Positions 1 through 8,497 are shown, numbered from the stretch's first letter. The stretch: 11,241 bases of DNA from JAJKIP01 sp040509055 (GCA_040509055.1 JBEVLT010000382.1:1-11241); one strand, 5' to 3'. Made by a program: numbers and translations. The notes: generated by a model not told the origin, from the letters alone.

Positions 1-11
1 AGATTCTTACT

Positions 12-1187
12 ATGACTGAACGCCTGCGCTATCTTTTTCATAAACACCTTGCCCGGACGCTGACAGCGGCCGAGCGGACCGAACTGAATGTGCTGGTGCT
101 CGACGAAGGCAATGATGCGGCCATTACAGACCTCCTCAACAAGGCATGGGACGGGTCGGAATCGGAAGGCGTTTCGAGGGAAGCGAGAAAGGCATTGCTG
201 GAAAAGATCCAGGCGCCGGTGGTGTCGATACGGCCGGGAAAACGGTGGATACCCTGGGTGGCGGCAGCGGCCTGTGTGGCCGGGTTGCTGGTCATCGGGC
301 TGGTATTGTTCAACAATGCCAAGCAAAGTGGGCAACATCCTGTTGCGTTTACCGAACCGGATGTCAGTGCGCCGCAGTCAAGCAAGGCCAGGATCGTGAT
401 GAGCAATGGACAGTCGGTATCGATCGACAGCCTGAGTGCCGTAACGGATGGGTTGGTAACGGTAACAAAGGATGCAAGCGGCAATATCGTATATAGCGGT
501 AGCGACAATGAGCTACGATATAATACACTGGTGAACCCGCGGGGCAGCCCGGTGGCTACCACCAGGCTGGCGGATGGAACACAGGTATGGTTGAATGCCG
601 GCTCATCCATCCGGTACTTCGCATCGAATGCGGGGCGTGAACGAAGGGTAGAAGTATCAGGCGAGGCTTATTTTGAAGTGGCAAAGGATAAAATGCGCCC
701 CTTCATCGTGAGCAAGGGCCATACGGCCGTTACCGTGCTGGGCACTCATTTCAATGTGAATGCCTATGATGATGACCCATCGCTGAACGTGACGCTGCTG
801 GAAGGGGCTGTAAGAGTGGATCACCGTACGGCAGGGGAGAATATTCCCGCGTCGGTGGTTATCAGGCCGGGGGAGCAGGTGACGGTTTCAAACGCAAATT
901 CGCGGATGTCTGTTAATAAGAAGGTGAACATCGATGAAGTAATGGCCTGGAAGAATGGGTTATTCGGTTTCAACAGGACAGACCTGAAAACAGTCATGCG
1001 TCAGCTAACAAGATGGTACGATGTGCAGGTGGAATATAAAGGGAAAATCCCTTCCCTCTCTTTTGGTGGTGAAATGGAGCGTACCCTGAAACTTTCACAG
1101 GTGTTGAAATTACTGGAGCAAAGCGAGGTTCATTTCAGGATAGAACCTTTACCTGCAGGCGGGCAGAAAATCATCGTCACGCCATAG
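12..1187 (+). CDS. FecR-family anti-sigma factor (inner membrane)
   Basis: Predicted transmembrane anti-sigma regulator of 391 residues, the usual length for Bacteroidota FecR proteins. Residues 1-77 form a cytoplasmic N-terminal region that in this family binds an ECF sigma factor; it opens with MTERLRYLFHKHL and an acidic helical stretch typical of the family. One hydrophobic segment at about 79-100, preceded by basic residues (RPGKR), should cross the inner membrane. The periplasmic FecR domain runs roughly 178-272, with the characteristic LADGTQVWLNAGS and VSGEAYFEV motifs, a TVLGTHFNVNAY strand and LLEGAVRV. A DUF4974-like region follows at about 316-388 (GLFGFNRTDLKTVMRQLTRWYDV), resembling a secretin/STN-like fold. 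The family role is to receive a signal from the STN domain of a TonB-dependent receptor and release or activate the sigma factor. The downstream receptor does carry an STN domain, which fits this pairing. The start at 12 matches the family N-terminus; only 11 bases lie upstream, so the sigma gene and promoter cannot be seen. Confidence 0.95.
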   Translation: MTERLRYLFHKHLARTLTAAERTELNVLVLDEGNDAAITDLLNKAWDGSESEGVSREARKALLEKIQAPVVSIRPGKRWIPWVAAAACVAGLLVIGLVLFNNAKQSGQHPVAFTEPDVSAPQSSKARIVMSNGQSVSIDSLSAVTDGLVTVTKDASGNIVYSGSDNELRYNTLVNPRGSPVATTRLADGTQVWLNAGSSIRYFASNAGRERRVEVSGEAYFEVAKDKMRPFIVSKGHTAVTVLGTHFNVNAYDDDPSLNVTLLEGAVRVDHRTAGENIPASVVIRPGEQVTVSNANSRMSVNKKVNIDEVMAWKNGLFGFNRTDLKTVMRQLTRWYDVQVEYKGKIPSLSFGGEMERTLKLSQVLKLLEQSEVHFRIEPLPAGGQKIIVTP

Positions 1188-1453
1188 CCTATCCACAAAA
1201 TTCCGATTGCTTTTCAGGCCGTTGATGCTTCAATCGTTAACGGGTTGAATAACGTACATCATCCTGTTCGGGCTGCGGAAACAGGAATGGCATATCGTTG
1301 TCAATTTTTAAAAGGCCGGGGCTGCCGGGAAAGCACCATGTATCCAAACCAAACAAAAGCCAGAAATGCGGTAACATCTCTGGCCGGCGTCAGGTTGTTT
1401 GATAAATAAAACTGCGAAGGATTACTTATTCAAAACCCAAACACTGCAAAAGT
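1188..1453 (+). other. Intergenic region, likely promoter of the SusC operon
   Basis: This 266-base gap separates the regulator from the transporter and is by far the longest non-coding stretch here, so the operon promoter probably lies in it. No exact Bacteroidota -33/-7 pair (TTG and TAnnTTTG) was found. The nearest -7-like strings are TATCGTTG at 1293-1300 and the weaker TACTTATT at 1423-1430; neither has a well-spaced TTG upstream. An ECF sigma promoter would not be expected to match the housekeeping consensus. A 7-bp inverted repeat (TCCTGTT/AACAGGA, 1262-1268 and 1280-1286, 11-base loop) is the only clear dyad and has no T-tract, so it is not an obvious terminator. A 40-codon open frame at 1287-1409 has no recognisable features. 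Confidence 0.5.
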
Positions 1454-4400
1454 ATGAAATTGATGACTTGGGGCGGGCCACCTTTCCCGTCCCGGCAAAC
1501 TAGGAGGATTATGAAGCTAATCTGCGTTCTGCTCACTGCGGCCTGTTTACAGCTCCCGGCCAGGGGCTTTTCCCAATCCATCTCCATCACCGGCAAAAAC
1601 CTCCCGCTGGAAAGTATCTTTAAAGAGATCAAGAAGCAATCGGGCTATGTTGTGTTTTACAACTACGACCTGGTAAAGGATGCCAGGCCGGTCAGCCTTT
1701 CGGTAAAGAATGGGAGCGTGCACCAGGTGATGACGCTTGTGCTGAAGGACCAGCCGCTTTCGTACTCCATCGAAAACAAAACAATCGTCATTACCCGGAA
1801 GGCCAAACCGGTAGCTATCGATGAAGCGCCGGAAGCGGATGCCCCGCCGATCGATATCAAAGGAAGAATCGTCAACGAAAATGGCGAGCCGATGTACCGC
1901 GTTTCGATCACGGTGAAGAACACGGGCAAGGCTGCGCTCTCCGGGGAGAACGGAGAGTTCAGTTTGTTTGGCATCGAACCGGATGCCGTGCTGGTGATCA
2001 CCAGCGTGAACACCGAAAGGCTGGAAGTGAAGGTGGCCGGAAGGACGCAACTGAATATAACCCTCAAAAACAAAGTGTCGTCGCTTGGCGAGGTGGAGGT
2101 AAAGGTGAACACCGGTTACCAAAGCATCAGCAAAGAGCGGTATGTAGGCTCGTTTGTGCAGCTCGACAGTGCGGCCTATCACCGCCGTGCAGGTATGGAT
2201 ATCATCAGCCGCCTGGATGGCCTGCTGCCCGGCATGCTGTTCGATAAAAAATCGCCCAATATCAGCGAACAACTGAAGAAGGTGCAGGTCCGCGGCTTCA
2301 GCACCCTGCAGGGCCTGTCGGAATCTGCGAATATCAGCCCGTTGGTGGTGGTGGACAATTTTCCTTTCAGGCAGGACCTGAGCACGCTCAATCCCAATGA
2401 TGTGGAAAGCATCACGGTGCTGCGCGATGCGGCGGCTACCTCCATCTGGGGTGCGCAGGCAGGAAATGGGGTGATCGTCATTACGACAAAGAAGGGACGG
2501 TTTAACCAGCCGCTGCGGGTGTCGGTGAGCAGCAACCTGTCGGTGCACGAAAAGCCGGATCAGTACTATGTGCCGGATATGACCATCGATGAGTTTATCG
2601 ATTTTGAAACCGATGTGTTCAACCGCGGTTATTACAATGCGTTGATCTCGAATACGCAAACTTATCCCGTCATTTCCCCGGTGGTGGAAGTGCTGGCCAG
2701 GCGCAGGGCCGGCCTCATCTCTGCGGCGGATTCTGCGCGGGAGATAGATGGTTACCGCAGCACCGACCTCCGCAAGGAGCTGGACCGGTGGGTATACCGC
2801 AACCCGTTCTCGCAGCAATATTATCTCAACCTGTCGGGCGGCAGCCAGCTGATCAGCTACAGCATTTCGGGCGGGTACAATCAAAGCGTGAATAATATCC
2901 GCGGCAGCAAGCCCGACCGGCAAATGACCCTGAGCAGCAATATGGTGATTCGGGCTACCAGTAAGCTGGAAATCAACGCCGGGGTTAATTATTCGCAGAA
3001 TATCCAAAAAAGCCAGCCTTTCGATTTAGGGACCAACGTGCCGCCTTATACGCAGCTGATGGATGAATCCGGCAACCCCTCACCGGTGGCCTTCCTGATG
3101 CGGGTGGGCTATGCGGATACGGCCGGGGGCGGGAGAATGCTTGACTGGAAATTCCGCCCGCTGCAGGAGCTTACAGCCACTGAAGCTCAGGCGACTTCCA
3201 AGTTTATCCAGCTTTCGCTCGGCGTCAACTATAATTTCACCAAATGGCTGAATCTGCGGCTGGCCTACCAGTTCAACGACCAGGGGATCAATTCAACTCA
3301 ATACTATTCGGAGAACGCGTTTTATACGCGCAACCTGATCAATATGTTCACCAACTTCAACCAGTCGCTGCCGCGGTTGAGAAATCCTGTTCCGATGGGA
3401 GGCATTATGGATATTCGGAATAATAGTTCACAAAGCCATAATTTCCGCAGCCAGCTCAATTTCAATAAAACGTTCGCTGGTGTACATGCGTTAACCGCCC
3501 TTGCGGCCTTTGAAGCATCTGAAACCGTTACGGACGGAAGTACCGGAAGATTTTATGATTATGACAAGGAGACCGGGACATACATGCCGTCAATCGATTA
3601 CATCAACCTTTTCCCGGTCTATAATAATCCCGGACTATCATCGGCTATTCCTTCCGGGAATGCGCTGCTCAATAAGACGGTTAGCAGGTTCGTGTCTGCG
3701 ATCTCCAATGTTTCCTACACGTATAAGAACAGGTATACGGTTTATGGCAGTGCACGCAAGGACGGCTCGAACGTATTTGGCGTAAATACGAACCGGAAAT
3801 GGAAACCCTTGTGGTCTGTGGGTGCAAGCTGGGACCTGGCAAAGGAAAATTTCTTTACGGCCGATTGGGTGAATTCCCTGCGCATCCGGACCTCGTACGG
3901 GTATAGCGGCAACCCCAGCGGTGCAAACGGCCTGCCCGTCATTTCTTACAGCAGCTTTAATTCTGTTTATCACCAGTTGCCGGTTGCGATTGCTATAGGA
4001 TCGCCTAATCCTAATCTTCGCTGGGAGAAGGTAAGGACCGCCAACCTGGCTATCGACTTCAGTATCCTGAACAACCGGCTCTCCGGCAGCATCGATCTGT
4101 ACACCAAGCGATCCACAGACGTGTTTTGGGTGAATCCACCGGCTCCTTCCACAGGAGTGATGGTCTTCCACTCCAATGCAGCAGATCTGCAAGGCAGGGG
4201 TTTCGAAATAAGCCTGAGCTCGAAGAATACAGTCGGGGCGGTAAAATGGCAAACCGGTTTCAATCTCAGCCATGCCAAAACCGTTGTAAAAAGGGTATTC
4301 TATGAGCAGCCGAAGGCCAGCTACTATACCGGGTACGGTATGAACCCGGCTCCCGGCCAGATCATGTATGGACTTTCCAGCTACCGATGGGCAGGCCTGG

Positions 4401-5002
4401 ATCCGCTGACCGGCGCTCCCCGGGGCTATTACCAGGGTCATGTTTCTACCAATTACAACGCTATCCTGGGTGATTCGTTATCCGGCCAGGTCTTTCATGG
4501 CTCCGCCATCCCGCTGTATTTCGGCAACCTCACCAATTCTGTAAGCTGGAAAAATCTTACGCTGTTTATCAATATTTCTTACCGGCTCGACTTTTATTTC
4601 CGCAAGCCCACCATCGATTATAACCGGATGGCGGTGGACTGGAAAGGCCATGGGGACTATAGCCGGCGCTGGCAAAAGCCCGGTGATGAAGCGTGGACCA
4701 CTGTGCCGGCGATGTATTTCCCGTTCGACCAGGAGCGGGAGCGGTTTTATATGCTGAGCGAGGTGAACGTGGCGCGGGGCGATAATATCCGGCTGGATGA
4801 AATGCGGGTCCAGTATACCTGGCAGCCCAAAAATGCGAAGAGCCTGATCAAAAACGCACAGCTTTCGCTGGCGGCCAACCGGCTGAACATCATTCTTTGG
4901 AAAAAGGATGATTCCGGGTACGACCCGGACTATACCGGTGGTACTTCCTTTACTTATCCCGCACCGGCCATGCTGACCGGCGCCATCAGCTTTACCTTTT
5001 AA
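1454..5002 (+). CDS. SusC/RagA-family TonB-dependent outer-membrane transporter with STN domain
   Basis: Outer-membrane beta-barrel transporter of 1182 residues, at the long end of the SusC range because of its signalling extension. From the 1454 start the order is: signal peptide with hydrophobic core at about 21-40 (MKLICVLLTAACLQ, ending near GFSQ); STN domain about 43-115 (LPLESIFKEIKKQSGYVVFY); carboxypeptidase-regulatory-like domain about 133-205 (IKGRIVNENGEPM); TonB-box/plug entry near NTGYQSISKERYVGSF (219-234); plug to about 347, containing VRGFSTL and the SusC hallmark SITVLRDAAATSIWGAQAGN; then the barrel to a terminal phenylalanine (GAISFTF), as expected for BAM recognition. SusC proteins import oligomers using TonB-ExbBD energy, capped by a SusD lipoprotein, which is the next gene. 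The STN domain suggests signalling to the upstream FecR. Start choice: 1454 gives a 19-residue extension (RQTRRIMKL) before the hydrophobic core, a layout I recall from Chitinophagaceae homologues. ATG 1511 is a serious alternative, directly preceded by AGGAGG. The substrate cannot be read from the sequence. Confidence 0.96.
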   Translation: MKLMTWGGPPFPSRQTRRIMKLICVLLTAACLQLPARGFSQSISITGKNLPLESIFKEIKKQSGYVVFYNYDLVKDARPVSLSVKNGSVHQVMTLVLKDQPLSYSIENKTIVITRKAKPVAIDEAPEADAPPIDIKGRIVNENGEPMYRVSITVKNTGKAALSGENGEFSLFGIEPDAVLVITSVNTERLEVKVAGRTQLNITLKNKVSSLGEVEVKVNTGYQSISKERYVGSFVQLDSAAYHRRAGMDIISRLDGLLPGMLFDKKSPNISEQLKKVQVRGFSTLQGLSESANISPLVVVDNFPFRQDLSTLNPNDVESITVLRDAAATSIWGAQAGNGVIVITTKKGRFNQPLRVSVSSNLSVHEKPDQYYVPDMTIDEFIDFETDVFNRGYYNALISNTQTYPVISPVVEVLARRRAGLISAADSAREIDGYRSTDLRKELDRWVYRNPFSQQYYLNLSGGSQLISYSISGGYNQSVNNIRGSKPDRQMTLSSNMVIRATSKLEINAGVNYSQNIQKSQPFDLGTNVPPYTQLMDESGNPSPVAFLMRVGYADTAGGGRMLDWKFRPLQELTATEAQATSKFIQLSLGVNYNFTKWLNLRLAYQFNDQGINSTQYYSENAFYTRNLINMFTNFNQSLPRLRNPVPMGGIMDIRNNSSQSHNFRSQLNFNKTFAGVHALTALAAFEASETVTDGSTGRFYDYDKETGTYMPSIDYINLFPVYNNPGLSSAIPSGNALLNKTVSRFVSAISNVSYTYKNRYTVYGSARKDGSNVFGVNTNRKWKPLWSVGASWDLAKENFFTADWVNSLRIRTSYGYSGNPSGANGLPVISYSSFNSVYHQLPVAIAIGSPNPNLRWEKVRTANLAIDFSILNNRLSGSIDLYTKRSTDVFWVNPPAPSTGVMVFHSNAADLQGRGFEISLSSKNTVGAVKWQTGFNLSHAKTVVKRVFYEQPKASYYTGYGMNPAPGQIMYGLSSYRWAGLDPLTGAPRGYYQGHVSTNYNAILGDSLSGQVFHGSAIPLYFGNLTNSVSWKNLTLFINISYRLDFYFRKPTIDYNRMAVDWKGHGDYSRRWQKPGDEAWTTVPAMYFPFDQERERFYMLSEVNVARGDNIRLDEMRVQYTWQPKNAKSLIKNAQLSLAANRLNIILWKKDDSGYDPDYTGGTSFTYPAPAMLTGAISFTF
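1502..1513 (+). promoter_or_regulatory. AGGAGG directly before alternative SusC start at 1511
   Basis: A perfect AGGAGG at 1502-1507 lies three bases before the in-frame ATG at 1511, from which a compact signal peptide would begin. If the 1454 start is used, the same bases encode Arg-Arg. Bacteroidota seldom depend on Shine-Dalgarno pairing, and the three-base spacing is shorter than the usual 5-9, so the site is suggestive but does not settle the start. Confidence 0.35.
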
Positions 5003-5011
5003 AAAAGAAAA

Positions 5012-6409
5012 ATGATGAAAAAAGAAATAAAGAACAGGGTCGTACGACTGGCGGTGTATGCGCTGGGTTTGCTGGTGCTTGTCACTGCTGCGGGCTCCTG
5101 CAAAAAATACCTGGATGAAAAGCCCTCGGGGCGTCTCAAGATCCCCAATACGATAGCTGACCTGCAGGCCCTGCTCGATAATATGGCCACCAATGAGCTC
5201 TCGCCAACCTTCCTGGAATTTGCCGGGGATAATTACTATTCAACATTGGATGGACTGAGCTCCTTTTCCCAGGAAATGGTGAACCTGTATAAATGGGACC
5301 CGAACGCGAAATTTATAGTGGAAAGCGGCGGAGCATGGACTGTCCCCTACAGTTCAGTGGGTTCGGCCAATTTCGTACTGGACCTGCTGCCTGACATGAA
5401 GTTTGGAGAAACAGAGCGTGCCGCACGGGACAATGTGGAAGGCACGGCCTTGTTTTCGAGGTCGGTCAAGTTTTTTGAAATTGCACAGTTGTTTTGCAAG
5501 CCTTATTCAGCTACGGCTCCCACAGATTTGGGCATTGTGCTGAGAACCACCAGCAATATCGATGCGCCGGTAACCCGGGCTACGGTAAAGGAAACTTATG
5601 ATAAGATCATCAGCGATCTGAACCGGGCGGTTGAGCTGCTGCCGGTAACGGCGCTTTACAACAGCCGTCCCAATAAAGCGGCAGCGCATGCGCTGCTTGC
5701 GCGGGTGTACCTTTCCATGCGTGAGTATGAGAAAGCCGGCAACCAGGCTGCTGCCGCCCTGCAGTACAACAATACACTGCTGGATTATAATACCCTGGCG
5801 CCTGCTGCCAACCCCGCGGTGCCGGAAACGCCGGTTATCAACCCCGAAGTGCTCTTTATCCTTTCTCATTCGAACTCTATTCTGAGCATTAGCGGGCTGG
5901 CTATGATAGACTCTAACCTGTACCGGTCCTATCACGACAATGATCTTCGCTCGGACGTATTTTTCAAAATCGTCAATAACAACCCTTATTTCAAAGGGTC
6001 CTATTATGGCGCCGGGGGAGACTACAGGGTCTTTACAGGTCCTACTACCGGCGAGCTCTACCTGGTGCGTGCAGAGACCTATGCTCGTGCCGGCAATGCC
6101 ACGGAGGCCATGAACTATCTCAATGCCCTGCTTCGCAAAAGATGGAAGACCGGCACCTTCACCGATATGACCGCAACAGATGCCACCGATGCATTGGAAA
6201 AGATCCTGGTGGAAAGAAGAAAGGAACTGGTATTCCGCGGGCAGCGCTGGACGGACCTCCGGCGGTATAACCTGGAGGGCAGGAATATTACGCTCAAACG
6301 AGTACTGGCGAATACCCTGTATGAGCTGCCAGCCAATGATCTGCGCTGGGTATTCCTGATCCCTGATGTAGAGATCAGCCGGTCAGGCATTCCGCAAAAT
6401 CCCCGCTAA
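5012..6409 (+). CDS. SusD/RagB-family outer-membrane nutrient-binding lipoprotein
   Basis: Surface lipoprotein of 465 residues that should form the lid over the SusC-like barrel encoded nine bases upstream. The signal peptide ends in a lipobox, LVTAAGSC, making Cys30 the lipidated residue, and is followed by KKYLDEKPSGRL, the standard start of mature SusD-like proteins. Residues about 190-260 contain TPR-like helices (NKAAAHALLARVYLSMREYEKA) that in SusD contact the barrel. The C-terminal RagB/SusD region includes YLVRAETYARAGN (350-361), ERRKELVFRGQRWTDLRRYN (401-420) and the closing FLIPDVEISRSGIPQNPR, all family signatures. Length is slightly below the common 500-600 residues, which suggests a small ligand-binding region. 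The A-rich leader (AAAAAAGAAAA) before ATGATG is typical of the phylum; the second ATG at 5015 is an equally possible start with no effect on the mature protein. Ligand unknown; RagB-like peptide binding is possible but not shown by the sequence. Confidence 0.96.
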   Translation: MMKKEIKNRVVRLAVYALGLLVLVTAAGSCKKYLDEKPSGRLKIPNTIADLQALLDNMATNELSPTFLEFAGDNYYSTLDGLSSFSQEMVNLYKWDPNAKFIVESGGAWTVPYSSVGSANFVLDLLPDMKFGETERAARDNVEGTALFSRSVKFFEIAQLFCKPYSATAPTDLGIVLRTTSNIDAPVTRATVKETYDKIISDLNRAVELLPVTALYNSRPNKAAAHALLARVYLSMREYEKAGNQAAAALQYNNTLLDYNTLAPAANPAVPETPVINPEVLFILSHSNSILSISGLAMIDSNLYRSYHDNDLRSDVFFKIVNNNPYFKGSYYGAGGDYRVFTGPTTGELYLVRAETYARAGNATEAMNYLNALLRKRWKTGTFTDMTATDATDALEKILVERRKELVFRGQRWTDLRRYNLEGRNITLKRVLANTLYELPANDLRWVFLIPDVEISRSGIPQNPR

Positions 6410-6436
6410 AACGATCGAACACTCAAAAAGAAAATT

Positions 6437-8497
6437 ATGAAGCTGCTTATACTATTCTTATTTACACTGCTGGGTATGCAGGTTATGCTTAAAGCCCAGC
6501 AACCGTTTACGGCCGGCAACATCGTGGTGTACCGTGTCGGCGACGGCTCTTCGCCCCTCGGCCCGGCCATGCAAAAAGTTTACCTGGATGAATACACGCC
6601 GGCAGGAACACGGGTACAATCCATCCCGATGCCGTCAACCGGCAGCAAGCTGACCATGTTTGGATTCATGCAGGATGCCGGGTACCTCACGCTTTCCACC
6701 GATGGCAAATACCTGGCAGTGCCCGGTTGGGATGTGGAGCCGGGTCTTTCCCCGGGCACGATTACCGGCATCAACCGTTCGGTGGCGCTGGTAGATTACA
6801 ATGGTGCGGTGAGCAGCGTGATGGTGATCACGCAAAATCCTGCGTCTTCCCTGATCAATGCAGCTGCTACTGTAGACGGAACGGGGTTCTGGATCACGGG
6901 TGATGGCCGCGTGGATTATGTGCCGGTAAGCACCGGCGTACCCGTGAATCTTACCACAGTTTTAGGGATCAATACCATTGCTATCGGGTATGGAAATCTT
7001 TATGCCGGTACCAACGTTCGCGCACAGCCGATGCTGCAGATCGGTACCGGCCTGCCGGTCATTACCGGCCAGGCTGCTGCTACTCTTTCCGGGTTCCCGC
7101 AGCGTACCAACGTCCGGCAGTTTGCTTTTGCCGATCTGAATCCGGCCATCCCCGGCCCGGATGTATTATACCTGGCTTCTCAAAGCGGCACAGCAGGTGG
7201 AATACAAAAATATTCGCTGGTTGGCGCAGGATGGGTGGCAAACGGGGTCATCGGCACTTCCGCCGACCTGTATGCCGGGCTTACGATCAATGTCGCTGCA
7301 AACGGGGTGACCATCTTTGCTACGCGCAAAGGCAACAACATCTCTACAAACACAGGCGGGGAGCTGGTATCCCTGCTCGACAACAGCGGGTACAACGCTG
7401 CTATCACGGGCACGCCTGCAGTATTGGCTTCCGTGGCAGTGACCGATGCCATGTCTTTCAAAGGTGTAGCGATCGTGCCGCAGAACTGTGCAGGCCCGCA
7501 AAACCTGAATGTGATCAATGTGACACCCTCTTCTGCTACCCTCAGCTGGGTAAGCGGTGGTGGTAGCTATGAATATTTCGTCAGCACATCAGCTACGCCG
7601 CCGGCTTTCGGTACGGCTACGGGCAGCAATCCGGTCAACGTGACCGGCCTGGCCGATGGCACCACTTATTATGCGCATGTGCGTACCAGCTGCGGCCTGC
7701 AATATGCGTCGGCCTGGAATACGGTATCCTTTCAAACGGGGTGCAAACCACCCATGCAAAACGAGCTGCAGCTGGATGCTACGGCCACCGGTATTTTAAA
7801 TGCCAGCTGGCGGAAAGTTGCGGGTGCGATGAACTATGAATATGCGGTGACGACAAGCCTGACCGCCCCGGGTTCAGGAACGGCGACCACCGATACCTCC
7901 TTTGTTATGCCGAACCTGAATTCGGTGACGCAATACTATGTGCATATCCGCAGCAGCTGCGGTCCTGGTAAATTTTCGCTCTGGACTACCAAGCCCTTTG
8001 CAACGGGTTGCTTTATGCCGGTGCCGGTGGTAGTATCGCTGCCCGGCAGCGCGGGTGTGAGCTGGAATGCGGTGGACAATGCCATCAAATACGAGTACTC
8101 GTTGAGTTCCCATTCCTCCAGTCCTTTTAGTGGGGCCTATACCACGGATACCAGCTATTCCGCGTATTCGGTCAAGGCCGGCACAAAGTATTATTTCCAT
8201 GTACGGTCAGTATGTGCATCGGGAAAAATGTCGCCCTGGGCCACCATCGCGTTCAATACACAGGGGCTGCAGCTGTATCCCAACCCGGTGGAAGGCATGC
8301 TGAATATCCGGGTAAATGGCGGCACCGTGCTGACTGGCGATGTGAAGATCTATGATGGGTTTGGAAGAATGGTGGCAAGGGTGCCGGTCAACAATGGTAC
8401 CGGCAGCGTGAACACAAGCGCATGGGCTCCTGGTATCTACTATGCGCGGTATAATGACGGGAAAGAGATCAAAGCGGTTCAATTCATCAAACGATAA
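6437..8497 (+). CDS. Secreted T9SS-sorted protein: propeller-like region plus three Fn3-like repeats
   Basis: Predicted extracellular or cell-surface protein of 686 residues. A signal peptide (MKLLILFLFTLLGMQVMLKA) precedes mature QQPFTAGNIVVYRVGDG, an opening I recognise from a family of uncharacterised secreted Bacteroidota proteins. Residues about 22-348 are rich in short beta strands and repeated Gly/Asp turns (LSTDGKYLAVPGW, VDGTGFWITGDG, FGNLYAG-like GYGNLYAG, VAANGVTIFATRKG), consistent with a beta-propeller, though blade boundaries are inferred. Three fibronectin III-like repeats follow at about 350-435, 436-524 and 525-608, each with a YEY strand and a YYxHVR-like strand. Residues 611-686 are a type A T9SS sorting domain: LYPNPVEGMLNIRV, then VKIYDGFGRMVARV, then WAPGIYYARYNDGKEIKAVQFIKR-type ending. 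T9SS cargo is exported and often anchored to surface lipopolysaccharide. The gene starts 27 bases after the SusD gene, so it is probably co-transcribed. No catalytic motif is visible; a binding or adhesive role for the substrate taken up by SusCD is the likeliest guess. Confidence 0.88.
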   Translation: MKLLILFLFTLLGMQVMLKAQQPFTAGNIVVYRVGDGSSPLGPAMQKVYLDEYTPAGTRVQSIPMPSTGSKLTMFGFMQDAGYLTLSTDGKYLAVPGWDVEPGLSPGTITGINRSVALVDYNGAVSSVMVITQNPASSLINAAATVDGTGFWITGDGRVDYVPVSTGVPVNLTTVLGINTIAIGYGNLYAGTNVRAQPMLQIGTGLPVITGQAAATLSGFPQRTNVRQFAFADLNPAIPGPDVLYLASQSGTAGGIQKYSLVGAGWVANGVIGTSADLYAGLTINVAANGVTIFATRKGNNISTNTGGELVSLLDNSGYNAAITGTPAVLASVAVTDAMSFKGVAIVPQNCAGPQNLNVINVTPSSATLSWVSGGGSYEYFVSTSATPPAFGTATGSNPVNVTGLADGTTYYAHVRTSCGLQYASAWNTVSFQTGCKPPMQNELQLDATATGILNASWRKVAGAMNYEYAVTTSLTAPGSGTATTDTSFVMPNLNSVTQYYVHIRSSCGPGKFSLWTTKPFATGCFMPVPVVVSLPGSAGVSWNAVDNAIKYEYSLSSHSSSPFSGAYTTDTSYSAYSVKAGTKYYFHVRSVCASGKMSPWATIAFNTQGLQLYPNPVEGMLNIRVNGGTVLTGDVKIYDGFGRMVARVPVNNGTGSVNTSAWAPGIYYARYNDGKEIKAVQFIKR
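7484..8260 (+). repeat. Triple Fn3-like repeat coding array with paired cysteines
   Basis: Three consecutive protein repeats of about 85-89 residues lie between the propeller-like region and the T9SS domain. Each begins with a cysteine (C351, C436, C525) and holds a second one 68, 72 and 68 residues later (C419, C508, C593) just after the YYxHVR strand: VRTSCG, IRSSCG and VRSVCA. Each repeat also carries a YEY strand, a threonine/serine-rich turn, and a W followed by an F-T strand near its end (SFQTGC, PFATGC, AFNTQG). The DNA itself has diverged, so this is an old duplication at protein level, not a recent tandem repeat. Confidence 0.75.

Noticed and set aside
1287..1409. 40-codon open frame in the FecR-SusC gap
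   Set aside because: There is no usable ribosome site, no domain, no membrane or signal segment, and the composition is unremarkable; a frame of this length is expected by chance.
1423..1430. TACTTATT as a Bacteroidota -7 promoter element for the SusC gene
   Set aside because: It matches TAnnTTTG at too few positions, and the nearest upstream TTG (1395-1397) is spaced about 25 bases away, longer than usual.
1547..3007. Long minus-strand open frame (486 codons) opposite the SusC gene
   Set aside because: It lies wholly within the well-supported SusC coding sequence and its translation is His/Arg/Ile-rich with no recognisable domain, as expected for an antisense shadow of GC-rich codons.
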